A stretch of DNA of 64,000 nt from Onychomys torridus (GCF_903995425.1 NC_050450.1:28256502-28320501); one strand, 5' to 3'; shown: positions 23,891-35,872, counted from the stretch's first letter. Notes: generated by a model from the sequence alone, not told the origin. A program made the numbers and translations.

Positions 23891-24228
23891 AATTTATTAT
23901 CTATGAAAAGGGATAGTCTCTTCCAAGTGAAAACAAACAATTAAAATTTACATACTTTCAAAGATATGTGTTGTTTTTTGGTCATCAATCTGTAAATTGA
24001 CTCAAAACAATTGTGCACACCTCCAATGATAAGACGCAATACTGAATACTATGAATTTGCTAAATTCTTTCAAACCTCACACAATCTTAAGTTTGAAGAA
24101 TATTGTTTTAAAGAAACTTCTGAAATCTTAAATTATCCTCAGAATGATATCTTGATGTCTCAGAAGCTAAAGTATCTATTCAGAAAGGCTTGGATGAAGG
24201 TTCTAATACAAGCCTGGCCTCAGATGGT

Positions 24229-24370
24229 GGACTTCATCTCTTTACAGTTTCTCTGTCTGTAAAATCATGGTAACCAATCATCCCCCTAGGATGGTTCTCT
24301 GAACAGTGTGTGCTAGAACTGTGCTGAACACGTGGTAAAGTAGTCATCATCTTTATTCTGATCGTCTGTT
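24229..24370 (+). mobile_element. MIR-like ancient SINE
   Basis: 'cagtttctctgtctgtaaaa' and 'ctagaactgtgctgaacac' followed by '...gtaaagtagtcatcatc' match the order of the MIR core and 3' part (cagtttcctcatctgtaaaa ... agaacagtgcctggcac). Old and diverged. Confidence 0.5.
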
Positions 24371-25019
24371 CCATCGCATTTAGACCTTTGCCCTCCACTA
24401 ACTCATCTTGATCCATGCTGCTGCTTCTGATTCTGCTGATGGTAATGCTGATGATTGAAAATATCATGTGTTGTAGCATTCTGGTGTGTTATTATACAAA
24501 GTTTTAATATTGGTCATATTAATTACATTACCTTTTCTTTATATATCATTTGCTGCTTAAATAGCACAAAGAAAATAGAACAAAGATCGGTAGCTACTCA
24601 ACATACTTGAATAAACAGATAGAATTAAAATCACCATAAAGTATTTCTGTCTCTCTGGATCAGATTTTTTATAATATATAAAATATGATAACAGAAACTA
24701 GTGGATTTTTTAAATATTATAATAACAAATTCTCTCAAATACCTGTTGTTTTTATTCTTGATCTTTGTAGTCTCTATTTTTTATAGAAGTTTCATATGTG
24801 ATGACAATATTTTATGTAAAAGTTAGATTATTGGAATAAAAATTTAGAAATATGCATACAATTTGAAAAGTAGCTACTTATTTTGAACACAATAAGTAAA
24901 CCATATCCCTACAAAAAACCTTGCTTTTGAGAACAGCAAGATAAAGTCTTGGGTGTAACTAGTCACCACATTTTGTAAGTCGAAAACCTTCATCTTCTTT
25001 TAACAATATGGCTGATGAG
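24371..25019. other. AT-rich unique DNA
   Basis: Nothing recognised. Confidence 0.5.
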
Positions 25020-25235
25020 TAGTCCAGGGGCTTCAAATGTGGAGCCAAAGCATGTACTGAAGGATTGTCCTTTCATGCCTTTGATGTACAAAGCAAATCA
25101 GCCTGAAATCATCAGAGAATTGCCTTGACAGGGGTTGGACAAATCTCAGTGTGATCAAAGCATTCCAGGCCAATGACATTTGAAAGGAAATTAAAGCCCC
25201 CCACCCCCGAGATTTAGCCATCTTCCAAACAGAAT
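25020..25235. other. Candidate conserved non-coding element
   Basis: Repeat-free block with a TCF/LEF-type GATCAAAG (25153-25160) directly followed by a TEAD-type CATTCCA (25161-25167). No frame of interest. Regulatory role is inference. Confidence 0.3.
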
Positions 25236-26274
25236 AAATGTAAGAACACTAAGATGGATGGGTATGCTAAGTACTCTTTGCATCTCCACAACTGTAATAA
25301 TAATGCTTCATTTAGGAAATCAGTCTTCATCACAACTATTTGCAAATGATGGGGCTATCCAAGCCAAATAAAGAAATAAATAAATTCTGGGTTTCTTTTG
25401 ACCCACATAATATGCTCGAAAATGAGAAATTATTCACAGAAAATGTGATTTAATTCATCTGTCTTTATAGATAAGGGATCATTTTGCAATCATAAGGCAT
25501 GATTTATTAAAAGTTAGACTATTTCATTTTTCCTCATGTTAAAAAAAGTTGATAATTAATATAAATTTCTAACAAGATCTCCTTTAACGAAAATTAAAGT
25601 GTAAACGTGCTATAATGATACAAATGATGCTCACTGATTATCTGGGACAAATATTGAAGGACTAAAATACATCATAATCTCTAACATAATCAAAGGTTAA
25701 AAGGGCAGATTGTAAATTCAAAGCTTTGTTTGCTTTCATTAGGTACCTCTTCAGGTATTCTGTAATATTTTAAAATACTATTCACTCTGAAAGAAACTAA
25801 ACATTGAAATATTCTCAGCATCAAATTCTTGTTATTGTATAAATGATAACTGTTACAAGTAACATAATGCAAATGGCCCTGGAATACTTGATTTTATATT
25901 TCACAAAGGACTGTGAAGCAGAATAAGCTTATCTACTTTTCAGATGATCATTTCTAAAGGCAAGTACAATAAATATATGAGGCGTTAGTTTTGTTGTACT
26001 TAGGTACTTTTTGTCCTCTAGGAGACCAGAATATGCCTATATGCTGGTATTTAAATGTTGAGTATTTGATAAATATTATTCCATATTTTCTATGAAAAGC
26101 ATTGTGAGTATTCTAAAATAGACAGTACATATTTGAAACCTTAAGAAATTGTATTATGGTAGGAGAAGTCACCCAGAATCTGAGTGGAAAATTATGGAGT
26201 AGAAACTTCATATTACTCTGGCTTTGTTATACATTTTCATTTCTCTTTGTTATTTTGTCTTGCTTTGCTTGAAA
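25236..26274. other. Unique non-coding DNA
   Basis: No recognised feature. Confidence 0.5.
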
Positions 26275-26405
26275 AAAGGTCTCAATGTATAGTCCTGATT
26301 GGAAATCACTGCACAGAAACAGGATGGCCTTGAAATAAGAGAGATTCTTCTGTTTCTGCTTTCTGATTGCTGAGAGTAAGGTATGTGCTACTACAGCCAC
26401 TTTTC
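26275..26405 (-). mobile_element. Diverged B1 SINE (minus strand)
   Basis: 'aggtctcaatgtatagtcct', 'acaggatggccttgaaat', 'ctgtttctgctttctgattg' and 'gtatgtgctactacagcc' are decayed reverse-strand B1 landmarks in the right order. Confidence 0.55.
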
Positions 26406-26528
26406 ACAATATACTTTCAATGAAACAACAGTAAGCAGTAGACAAATAGTAATCAGTACGAAAATATGTAGAGACCGCCCATGTGACCACCACTGCTGTC
26501 TTCAACAGGACAGATTATGAAAACATGT

Positions 26529-26563
<35 letters not shown>
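26529..26563 (+). repeat. (CA)n microsatellite
   Basis: CA run of about 35 bp. Confidence 0.95.
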
Positions 26564-26568
<5 letters not shown>

Positions 26569-26868
26569 TGCACATACATAGGAATACACACAGTAAGAGA
26601 CACTGTACTTAATTTTTATTCTAGTATCAAGGGTTATGGATTAAAAATTTGCCTGTGTTATTTGTTGCACATGTTGTGAAGATGAAGGTAACAGCTCTTA
26701 ACTCTTGTTGTGTTGTGAATTATATGATGCATAAAGGCATAACTGGTACACATGTAGAAGGAACAACAGAAAGAAGGTGGGTGATTATCCACTATACTGT
26801 CCTTGAAGTCCATGATGAAAATCATGGCTTTTTTTTTCATTACTAGTTGTTACATACAGATATTATAA

Positions 26869-26937
26869 GTGTGTGTGTGTGTGTGTGTGTGTGTGCATGT
26901 ATGATTATATATGTGTGTGTACATACACACACACACA
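26869..26937 (+). repeat. (GT)n ... (AC)n microsatellite pair
   Basis: GT run at 26869-26896, then mixed TG/TA, then AC run at about 26924-26937; the two runs are complementary and could pair. Confidence 0.9.
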
Positions 26938-26944
26938 TATCCAT

Positions 26945-27150
26945 ATGACTGCCTAAAAATGAGCTGAACTAGAGGACTTGTGTTCCAATCTCACCATGCT
27001 CATGGTGGTTCACAAACATCTGTAACTCCAGCTCCAATGGATCTGATACCATGTTCAGAAATCCACAAATACTAGGCACGTACATATTGCACATAAGTAC
27101 ATGAGGAAGATAATCATATTCCAAACATGAAATTAAAAATAATCTTTTTT
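26945..27150 (+). mobile_element. B2 SINE, diverged
   Basis: After a decayed head come 'cttgtgttccaatctcacc', 'catggtggttcacaaacatc', 'tgtaactccagctccaatgg' and 'atctgatacc', a clear B2 body, ending in an A-rich tail (aaattaaaaataatc). Confidence 0.75.
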
Positions 27151-28255
27151 ACTATCCAAATCTAAACCCAAAAGTTGTGTTCTTTTCACATGAAACATTT
27201 ATTTTTTAAGTCTGATAAATGGTCAGTTCCCTGCAAGGACATATAATACACATTTCATTATTGATACTTTTTTAAGAAATTTAAGGTTGATAAAATTTAT
27301 TGTTTCATTTTCTGCTTTTAATGTGTAGTAACATATTAATTAATTTAGTGCTCGACAAAAAGGAAATCAACCCCTAACATCCAGGCAGTATACTCATAAA
27401 AGTATTATGGTTACTTCTTATAGTATTAAACGTAATAATTCCAGAATTTGGTTAAAATGATGAAATCAACTTCGAAGCAAAAGAGTATTATTGCTTTGTT
27501 ATTTTTCTTTCAAGTGGACATTTAAATAAATCTTTTCAAGGTTATACATGAATCATACCGCAAGGTTGGTAGGAAGAGATGTACATTATAAAGGTTTTAA
27601 TTTAATATGCTTATCAGTTTCCATCACCAATTTAGAAATTTTTTTATCACAGAGCTGTAAATAACAGTGTCGTGTTGTAGTGAATGCTTCTGTAATCGTT
27701 CGTCACAGGAGCTCACAATTTGCGTATGTTAACAAATGAAAATATCATAAATAACAGACAGAAAACACTGTTTCTTGAAGCAAAGTGTGAAGCTGGTGAC
27801 TTTAATTTAAAAATGCATTAGAGAAAAGATTCTTTCTTCCTTATGATCAGGCAGTTTGCCTTCTCCCAAAGTCATCATTCATAATTTATGAGTTTGATAT
27901 TATCTAGACAATTAGGATTGTGTAGTAAATAGAAGAAAAAATACATTTGATTGATTATTATAGATCCTAACTTAGCAGTTACAACTGTCAATGAATGCAT
28001 AGGATTCTAATGACTGAGAAAAAATTAAGTGCTTTTACATTAAATACATACATCATGTTATTCTCTAGTTCAAACATATTGCATATATTTCCAAGAAATA
28101 AGGCTAATTTCCTATAAATATCTATTTATTAGCTTGTTTCTTATCCAATTTGAGATAGCAATATAATGTTAATAATTTTAAATTATATTATTTCTTAATA
28201 TGTTTATTATTTAATAATAAATAATATAAATATATTGTTTTATGCATATTATATT
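27151..28255. other. AT-rich unique DNA; candidate conserved block 27620-27910
   Basis: No gene or repeat. 27620-27910 is compositionally complex ('gtaatcgttcgtcacagg', 'atttgcgtatgttaacaaat') and may be conserved. Confidence 0.35.
28203..28255 (+). repeat. AT-rich flank duplication, left
   Basis: TTATTATTTAATAATAAATA... is echoed at 29441-29505 on the other side of the composite, with small insertions; possible long target duplication. Confidence 0.55.
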
Positions 28256-29440
28256 TTTTAACTTTTTATTTATTCTTTGTGGCTCTTATGCATCTAGATC
28301 CCATACATCTCCCCATCCCTTCATCTCTTCCTTCTGCCCTTGCAACCTCCCCCACAAAATAAAATTTAAGATATAAGAAACAAGGAAATAAGAAAAAGAA
28401 AAAAGGAGGAAAAATCTTGTCATGGAAGCTGCACTGTGACACAGTGAGTCACGCATCACACAGTATAACATTTAATTCATATTTCTCTTCTTACAGGTGT
28501 TCATTGCGAAGAGTCATTGTCTGGGTTTGAAGCCTCTGGTTTCTGCTGGCCTGCCAATACTGGGCCCCTACTGGGATGCCTTTTGGATATCCTGTTGTTG
28601 CTCTGTGTCATGGAGTCCTTTGGATCTGCAGGACTGCCACCTTCACATGCTCCAATATATCCTAGGTGAGTGTATGTTGGCGATAGGCCAACTCATAGTC
28701 CTGGTTCTGGGCCTGGGTAGGAGCAGCTTGGTTAGCTGGCAAGCTTTTCCCCATCCTCACCACCAGGTGAGCCCTCCAGTGTTGCCTGGCTAGTTCACCC
28801 TATGCAGAAAGGAGCAAAGGGCAGGGCCAATTCTCCTGCTTTCACACCCTCAGGGCTGGCTCACCCACACCTTCACTATAGAGCCAGCTCTATTGTGTTG
28901 ACCAGGTGAGGTGCAAGGGCCACTCTCCAGAGTGCTACCTCTGATGTGGGGTAGGAACAGCTCTCCTGTCCTCATGATCTCAGACCCAGCTCTCCCTGCC
29001 ACAGGTCATGAGGTCATCTCTCCTTCACCTATGCCACCATATGGCAGCTGAGGGGTGGTGCCAGATCTCCCAAGCTCATGTTCTCAGGTTGGCTCACCCA
29101 TGCCCCCACCAACTGGATCAGCTCTACTGGGCTGCCCAGGTGTGGTGCAGGGCCTGCTCTCCCAAGGGCTGCAGCTGGTGAGGGGCAGAGCAAGTTCTCC
29201 TGCTCTCGTCACCTACAGGGCACAGGTGGTGGAGTGTGGAGTGGTGGGGATGGAGTGAGGGATAGCTAGCTTGCCCTTATCACACCTTGGCAGACTGAGG
29301 GTGGGGTCAGATCTCCCATGCCCACATTCACACACCTGTGAAAAGGGTTTGTTCTATTGTGCTGCTGAAGTGAGGTATAGCACCCATTCTCCTAAGTGCT
29401 ACAGCCAGTGAAAGGCAGAACCAGTTATTACGTGGCATTT
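28256..29440 (+). mobile_element. Composite GC-rich satellite-like rodent repeat
   Basis: A leader (28256-28500) of the type 'catctagatcccatacatct ... aaaatcttgtcatggaagct ... gtgagtcac' is followed by a GC-rich region (about 28500-29430) built of degenerate units in which 'cagctct', 'tctccc/tctcctg' and 'caggtgaggtg/caggtgtggtg' recur. The same leader alone occurs at 46970-47250. It resembles what Repbase calls MurSatRep1-type sequence, but I cannot confirm that name. Frames of 98, 67 and 63 codons inside arise from its GC-rich repeats. Confidence 0.6.
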
Positions 29441-29505
29441 TATTATTTTTAATAATAAATAATAAATAATATAAGTATATTATTGTTTTTATAAATATAT
29501 TATAA
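29441..29505 (+). repeat. AT-rich flank duplication, right
   Basis: TTATTATTTTTAATAATAAA... parallels 28203-28255, with an extra AAATAAT unit and an extra ATT. Confidence 0.55.
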
Positions 29506-30249
29506 CATTATGGCTTATCCAATTTGAGAAAGTAGCCCTCTTTTCTTGTAGATCTAAATTCTTGGGTGTTTTTTTTGATGTTTTTAATTTACTTTTTATT
29601 TGACGTTTGACTGTTGAGTATAGAGTTTTACATTTTATCTCACTCTGCTTCTATGTAAGAAAAATCACACAAATAGTTGAAAATAAATGTCTATATTCCA
29701 TATCACTTGTAAATAAATGAGCAGTTTATACCACTTAACACATGCAATCTGACTGTAATTTCACTCTTTCGTTGATTCTGTAATTTGTTATGGAAGAAAT
29801 CACAGAAACTTCTAAGCTACAAAGTAAAAGTCTAAAGCAAACAGAATAAAAATTAGAGAAAACTCTTCTTTAGTAAGTTGAAACCAGGCATAGAGTACAA
29901 AACCCAGACCCTTGGAATATGCTGGGGACACTATCAACCACTCCTCTTGATTCCAACATTAAATCTAAACTACACCTCCTGTGCTTAGCACAATGAAATA
30001 TCCTTATGTAAAACAAATTAGTTTGTTAATATAAACTTGATCATCTATGCTATATTCACTCTTTGTCATAATTCTCATCAATTATAGGCTTATTTTCTTT
30101 GTTAAAATATATCTTATTCAACCCCAAGTGTGTAGTACCAAAGAAATGAATGTGTAGTTTTAAAGATTACCAATGGTTCCAAATCTGGAGGCTTCTTGAA
30201 AAGTTTGTTTGTTTTAGTCATGAAACTGTCCATAGAATCCTATTTCAAA
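29506..30249. other. Unique non-coding DNA
   Basis: Nothing recognised beyond the 16-bp CTTATCCAATTTGAGA at 29514-29529 that also occurs at 28140-28155. Confidence 0.45.
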
Positions 30250-30260
30250 GCTAATTTTTA

Positions 30261-30383
30261 TCGAGACAGAGTTTTTCTGTGTAGCCCTGGCTATCCTGGA
30301 ACTCACTCTGTAGACCAGGCTGGCCTCAAACTCACAGAGATCTGCTTGCATCTGCCTCCCTAGTGCTGGTATTAAAGGTGTGT
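30261..30383 (-). mobile_element. B1 SINE (minus strand) with target-site duplication
   Basis: Reverse-strand B1: 'tgtgtagccctggctatcc', 'tggaactcactctgtagacc', 'caggctggcctcaaactcac', 'agtgctggtattaaagg'. GCTAATTTTTA flanks it at 30250-30260 and 30384-30394. It lacks its extreme 5' end. Well preserved. Confidence 0.92.
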
Positions 30384-30394
30384 GCTAATTTTTA

Positions 30395-31734
30395 ACTTAG
30401 TCAGCTTTTAAATGATATCCACTAGAGGCATAGACTATTGCCCTTAACAGAAATTCATGAGTTCCTGAAGGTATGTGTGCCAGAGAGTCACAAAGTATAG
30501 GTTAAATTAGGGATCTTCAACCTTTGGACAATTGAGAAATCTCTGATTGAGTTTTTCTTCCATACATTAGGTGGCAATTGCTCCTTTGAGGTACATTTAT
30601 AAAATATGAAAAACTCATATTATCACATTTTGTGTTATTTTTTGAGATGAATCTTTTTCTGATATGTGAAATGAAGTTTGTTTTTCATCTGTAGTTAATC
30701 AGCTATATTCGGATTCTTCTGTCTGCACCAAGTCATGTCCCAGGTTCTTAGTGGTTCCTATCCTATGCATTGAGTGTGCCTCCTCTTTTATTACCAAATG
30801 ATCATTAATAAAATCATATTTCTTGTTTTATTACTAGCTGCTGGAGAAAATGAATTCAGTACAATTTATACAAAAATAGAATTTATCAATATGTAGATCG
30901 TAAATGACATTTCATAGATATTGTGTTATCATTACCACATTTTGAAATGTCCTCACAGGAAAACCTATTTTGCAAATGAAGGTCATTTGAAATCAGACAA
31001 GTAAGATTAGTTTGCCCTAGTGAAATAGGGCTTCAGATTTCTCTAATTTGGATGTGATGCATTTAAGAAAATAGTCATATTTTTCTAACTATCCTAATTC
31101 AATATCCTTAATTTTATATTATGTAAATTGCACATGGTTTCAATCATTAGTGGTGGCCATTTCAATCTGAGTAGCCACTTACTGAATCTTCTGCACTTAA
31201 AACCATTCTTCAAGTACTAATGTTCCCTCTCACATTCACAGAGAATTATCCTTCTCAACAACTTTTCACTTCCTATCTGCTTCTTGTTTATATATATGTT
31301 GGGGAGAGAAATGAAGTCATATAGCTATTATCTCTATTCCATTACAGAGAATACCAATCTCTGGTGAGGTTAAATGGAATTGGGGGGTCACACAAAGAGC
31401 TACAGGAAGGCAGTATAATAACATTGTCCTCAAAATGATAGCCTTACCAATTCTATGAAGTCAGTGTAAATTGAACAGAGCATCCTTAACCTGACAGGCG
31501 ACATTAGGGAAAACACATCGGTCCCTCTATCTGATATACCAAGATACACCCAGACCATCCCTCATCTGGCAAGCACCATGTGCTGCACTCTCCAAAGTGT
31601 ATCAAGGATGCATCATTTCTAAATCCATTGCATCACCTTGATTCATGTTCTTAACATTTTGACAGGTTCAAACTTATTATTCCCCCTCTTATTCCTATAT
31701 TTCCAGAATGAATTTTATATAAATTAATATTTTA
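30395..31734. other. Unique non-coding DNA
   Basis: No confident repeat. 31335-31420 ('cattacagagaataccaa ... ggtcacacaaagagctac') could be a minus-strand MIR scrap. Confidence 0.4.
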
Positions 31735-31830
31735 GAAGATAATTTAGTAAGAGTTAAGAAATTTTCCTGTGATCATACAGTGAACCAAGTCTATAACCTG
31801 GACACTAATCATCCATTCTGCCTGCAAGAT
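31735..31830 (-). mobile_element. MIR-like ancient SINE (minus strand)
   Basis: 'agagttaagaaattttcctg', 'gatcatacagtgaacc' and 'tataacctggaca' follow the reverse MIR order (gaggttaagtaacttgcc ... ggtcacacagctag ... gaacccaggtct). Confidence 0.45.
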
Positions 31831-31837
31831 TCCTGAA

Positions 31838-31945
31838 TGAATGTAAACTCCCTGAGGACAGAGGTTGCCATGTGTCACCACTGTGTACAGCGAAGTGTAT
31901 TACCCATAATAGATGCATCTAAAATATTGATTCAATTGAGGTTAA
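31838..31945 (+). mobile_element. L2/MIR3-like 3' end
   Basis: 'tgtaaactccctgaggacag', 'accactgtgtacagcg' and 'taatagatgcatctaaaata' match the common L2 3' end (gtgagctccttgagggcagg ... gtgcctggcacatagtagg ... caataaat). Ancient. Confidence 0.5.
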
Positions 31946-33453
31946 CACAGAGATGAGCATCTTAATTTAAATCATCAATACCTCGCCCCCAGCTAAATTG
32001 AACTACTTAAGAACCCAACAGATGTTAAACTAGCCAGCACGAACTACAGGCCACATGTTAAATTAAGTTGGAATTGCATGCATTCAACATTTTAAAAATA
32101 TCTTACATTAAGCACAAGCCACATGGCATGATCAGAGCTACAGTTTTAAATATGTGGTCAGGGAAGGGCAGCATCTCAATACACATTCTGTTCATATTAT
32201 TGCCTCGTGTGTTTAGGTGAAGTTCCCAATCTCCCAGTACACAGAAGTTGTGGCTATCAAGAAGTAAAAGCAGCTTTTACTTTTAACCTTAATTGATGCT
32301 CTAAGGCCAAAGAAGCCCTTCAGCAATAAGGGTCCTTAGCTAGATAAACCACTGTGTCACAGAAGGCCCCCAAACTATACTCTTTCTGATCTTTCTTCAG
32401 ACCAGCCAGCTGCTGCCTGGCAGATCACGAAGACAGTGCTTAAAAGGACTTGCAAGTTTGACAAAAAAAAGTTGGAGAAATTGATTGGTATTTAGAGTTT
32501 AGTGGTCTCCTATGGGTATTCTGGGTTTCTGTGACTGATTTTGATGAAGTGCTTTTATTTGTCTCTCTACCCAGAGACTGCAGATGAATTTGCAATAGAG
32601 CAGCATGCCTCCTGTTTAGCTTTGTCAGGCACCACTTAGACATGTTATAATTTATTTTCCAGGAAAAATATTTCTCATGAGGGCTTCTGGCTAACACAGT
32701 TATAAAGCAGCTGGCTACCATTCAGCCTGTTGTCTGCTGGCAGCTGGGCTTCCTTGGATAAGCTGCAAAGAAACAGAACAAGGGAGAAAGTTGCCGAAGA
32801 TTGGAAGTAAGGGACCAAATCCATTTTGCAGGCTAGACTCTCCTCTCTCTGGATGCTTCTGGTGGTTTCCAAGTCCACAAATATCCTGCTGGGTCTGTCA
32901 GGGAGTGCTGTTGTTTCTTTATGTGTCTGTGGGTGCACATTGGAAACATTCATAAACAGGCATTGACTTGTTACAGTCATTGTCAGGACTCAAAAATGCC
33001 CTTGAAAGTTCATCAAATCACACAGGTATTGGTGGGTTTTATTGTTGTTGTTGTCTGCAGATTCTGCCTCGGAATGACCACTGTGCTTGTTTTACAAGAA
33101 CCTGTTTGAAAAACTTGACACCAAACTCAGGCACTTGCAAGCGAAATGCTCACTTTAGGAGAGGAGAAAGAATTATCTGATATTAACATGTCTCGTTATA
33201 CCTTCCCTTGAAGGCACACGCTTCCTGATTTAACTACAGAGCAATCCTGCCAAATAATTAGCATATGTGTGTTTCTATCTGACTAATGTACGTCACACTT
33301 GTCATCACATCCCAGATATCATCAATGATAACACAACATATCTATATACCACAAAAAATACAAATGTCTGACAAAAAAAGTCATTCATTTTATCACATCA
33401 AACCTTATTTGAGATCTAAATAAATTTTATTCCTAACGTGTATATCTGTGTGT

Positions 33454-33455
<2 letters not shown>
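31946..33455. other. Repeat-poor DNA, candidate conserved non-coding cluster (32200-33250)
   Basis: No interspersed repeat recognised for about 1.5 kb, with balanced composition and many short motif-like words ('cttaattgatgctctaagg', 'gataagctgcaaagaaac'). Frames of 93 and 101 codons on the minus strand lack domains and overlap other frames. I judge it non-coding. Confidence 0.4.

Positions 33456-33491
<36 letters not shown>
33456..33491 (+). repeat. (GT)n microsatellite
   Basis: GT run of about 36 bp. Confidence 0.96.

Positions 33492-33496
<5 letters not shown>

Positions 33497-33542
<46 letters not shown>
33497..33542 (+). repeat. (GA)23 microsatellite
   Basis: Uninterrupted GA run directly after the GT run, separated by 'atgtg'. 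Confidence 0.96.
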
Positions 33543-33545
<3 letters not shown>

Positions 33546-34910
33546 TTAAATACTTGTTAAGAAATTCTTAAAAGTTCTTTATCATTTGTCTAATTATCTT
33601 GTATCATTCAAGCCAGAGTCACTGATTCACTGATACTGTTTTTCTACAGTAATCTCTATACTATAGCTTTTACTGATATGAAATACTTTATGAAAAGTGA
33701 GGCAATATTGGACCCAAGCAAGTGTTACTAGAAGTGTTGAGGATCACTAGACAAAGACTGATGTTTCTATTGCCTTACTTGTGTCTGAAGGTATCAACAG
33801 AAAACCCTCAGACAAGAACTAAGCCTCATAGCCTTTGTCTCTATGATCCTCAAATAGTTTAACAGACTAATCCATCAACAGTTATGGGGTGCACTTGTCT
33901 GGTCATTGCCTCCTGGATCAACAAGCAAGTTTTGTATATGCACAGGACCTAGGTGGGGCAGGGGAGACATACCTAGGGGATGTTAACATACAGAATGTTA
34001 AACTGGGGAGGGGAATACCTTGAGTTAATTAAAAAAAACAGAGCAGTGAACAGTGAGAAGGTTAAACATGCATTTGAACAGCCACATGCCATGTAACAAA
34101 TGTGGAAGGACCTGGAAAAGACACTGCCACTCCAACCTTAAGGTGAAAACTGTCACCAGAACAAGGCAGAAATCTAAAAGTATATGAAAGCTAGAGTACC
34201 GGAAAGTCTCTTGTGAAACAGTCTCTCATTGAAATGTCTGCATAAACACAATCTCATGGTGGTGATATCAATAGACAGAGTAACAGAGAAAGGAGGATGA
34301 CTGCCAAGAGGGGAGTCCCTAAAGAGTTGCCAAATACAAAGTGGTCACTCCCTGAAACCATATCAGGAACCAACTTTAATCTGGACAACACAACTTTTTA
34401 GGAATGGGAATCTTTTTAGAATGCCAGCCAGGGACTACGATGCAGTTAGTGAGGAGAGTGTTGTGATAGAAATGTATTGCACGTGGTTGTGTATGGGTAG
34501 CCATTGTAACTTTTACAGGACACTGGAAGCATCTAGGTTCACCCAGGATGACCTTCACTTGTGCCTTGCATCTTACCTTGACTGAGAAGAGTGCAAGCTT
34601 TCCTTTTCATGAGTACACTGGAAATATTTTATAATATTATTCTATTTTATATAAATGGAGACAACACACATGACTATCACTAGGATACAACCACTGATCC
34701 CAGACTATTGGCTTCCATGGGTCTCGGAAAATATGTATGTTCTTTCATTAACTGTCTCTAGCATTCTGTTATAACAGTCCAGCCTAAAAGAGTGAGTATC
34801 ATTATCCAGTTATTTAATAGTGGGCTATATATTTCTTCTATGTGCAGCTATGTGAAGGTATTATAACTTTTTTGTGAGCAAAGTCATTAACATCAAGTAC
34901 AAAAGTGTAA
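33543..34910. other. Unassigned DNA
   Basis: No gene. The part 33950-34370 (with 'aggggagtccctaaagag' and 'acaaagtggtcactccctg') has the flavour of a rodent L1 3' UTR or other repeat but I cannot place it. Confidence 0.35.
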
Positions 34911-35197
34911 TGTTCAATTTTGAATGTCATTTGGCAGGATTAGAGTCATAGAATACACACTTCTGGGTATGTCTATGAGGATGGATCCTGGGAGATTTAA
35001 CTGAGGAGGAGAACCAGAATTTATCTCAGTCTACACTCATACTACAAGGAACAACATGGCCATCCACCCCCTTACTACCACCGTATTTCCCCTACCACAA
35101 TGAACTGCACTCTCTAATAATTAGCCAAACTAAACACTTCATTCATTAAGTTGTTTTTGTCAGAATTTTACCATAGTAACAAGAATACTAACTGGTT
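34911..35197 (+). mobile_element. Medium-reiterated rodent repeat (plus strand)
   Basis: From 'gtcatttggcaggattag' through 'gggtatgtctatgagga', 'taattagccaaactaaacac' and 'aagttgtttttgtcagaatt' to '...acaagaatactaactgg'. It is the opposite strand of the element at 4936-5288. Diverged. Confidence 0.6.
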
Positions 35198-35679
35198 AAA
35201 AAATCAAATTATGTGTCACTGTATCATAAGCTATTTCTAAAATTTTTCAAAGAATACAAGTCACCCTATATATAGGAAATACTAATATTTGAGGTGGAAT
35301 ATTGTGTTACCCATTAATAATACTTTAAAGCATTTAAAAATGTTATTTTTTTTAATTCTTAAGCATATTAAGTTGTCATTATTTTAGTCAGCTATCATGG
35401 ATTCCTCAGTATACAGGTTATTAATATATTAGACTATCAAAAGTTGGCAAAAAAATTTCAGTGTAAGAACTGAATAAGTAGATCAGAGATAATATAACTA
35501 TGAAGAACATGCTAAGAGAAAATAAATTAGGGTAGTAACCATTTGTAGGTTAAGAGTCTGTGAAGGGCATATAGGAAATCTACCAAAGAGATTGTAGAGG
35601 GGATTTTATTAAGGATGTAAATATTAAGACTGATGTCGTCATTGTCTTCCCTTAGAATCTTGACAGCATGATTACCAAG
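35198..35679. other. AT-rich unique DNA
   Basis: Nothing recognised. Confidence 0.5.
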
Positions 35680-35865
35680 AATCATACAGAGAAGTGAACA
35701 GATAGCTCATCAAACATACCAACCACAGATTCTTGGGTTCACAACAAAAGTCAACATGGTAGCACACACACATATACCAGAACTGGGAAGTCTGGGAAGA
35801 AGAAGAAGAAGATTGTAAGTTCAAGGTCAGGTTGATCTATATCATGAGACTCTATCTCAAACAAC
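35680..35865 (+). mobile_element. B4-like composite SINE
   Basis: A decayed tRNA-type head (agaagtgaacagatagctca, then 'attcttgggttcacaac') passes into a B1-like right part (ttgtaagttcaaggtcagg, gagactctatctcaaac). That order fits B4. A short GAA run sits inside at about 35798-35812. Confidence 0.5.
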
Positions 35866-35872
35866 ATGTGAG

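Noticed and set aside
28497..29269. Frames of 98, 67 and 63 codons in GC-rich DNA with possible exon-like look
   Set aside because: They lie in the degenerate units of a satellite-like composite repeat whose leader is also found elsewhere in the window.
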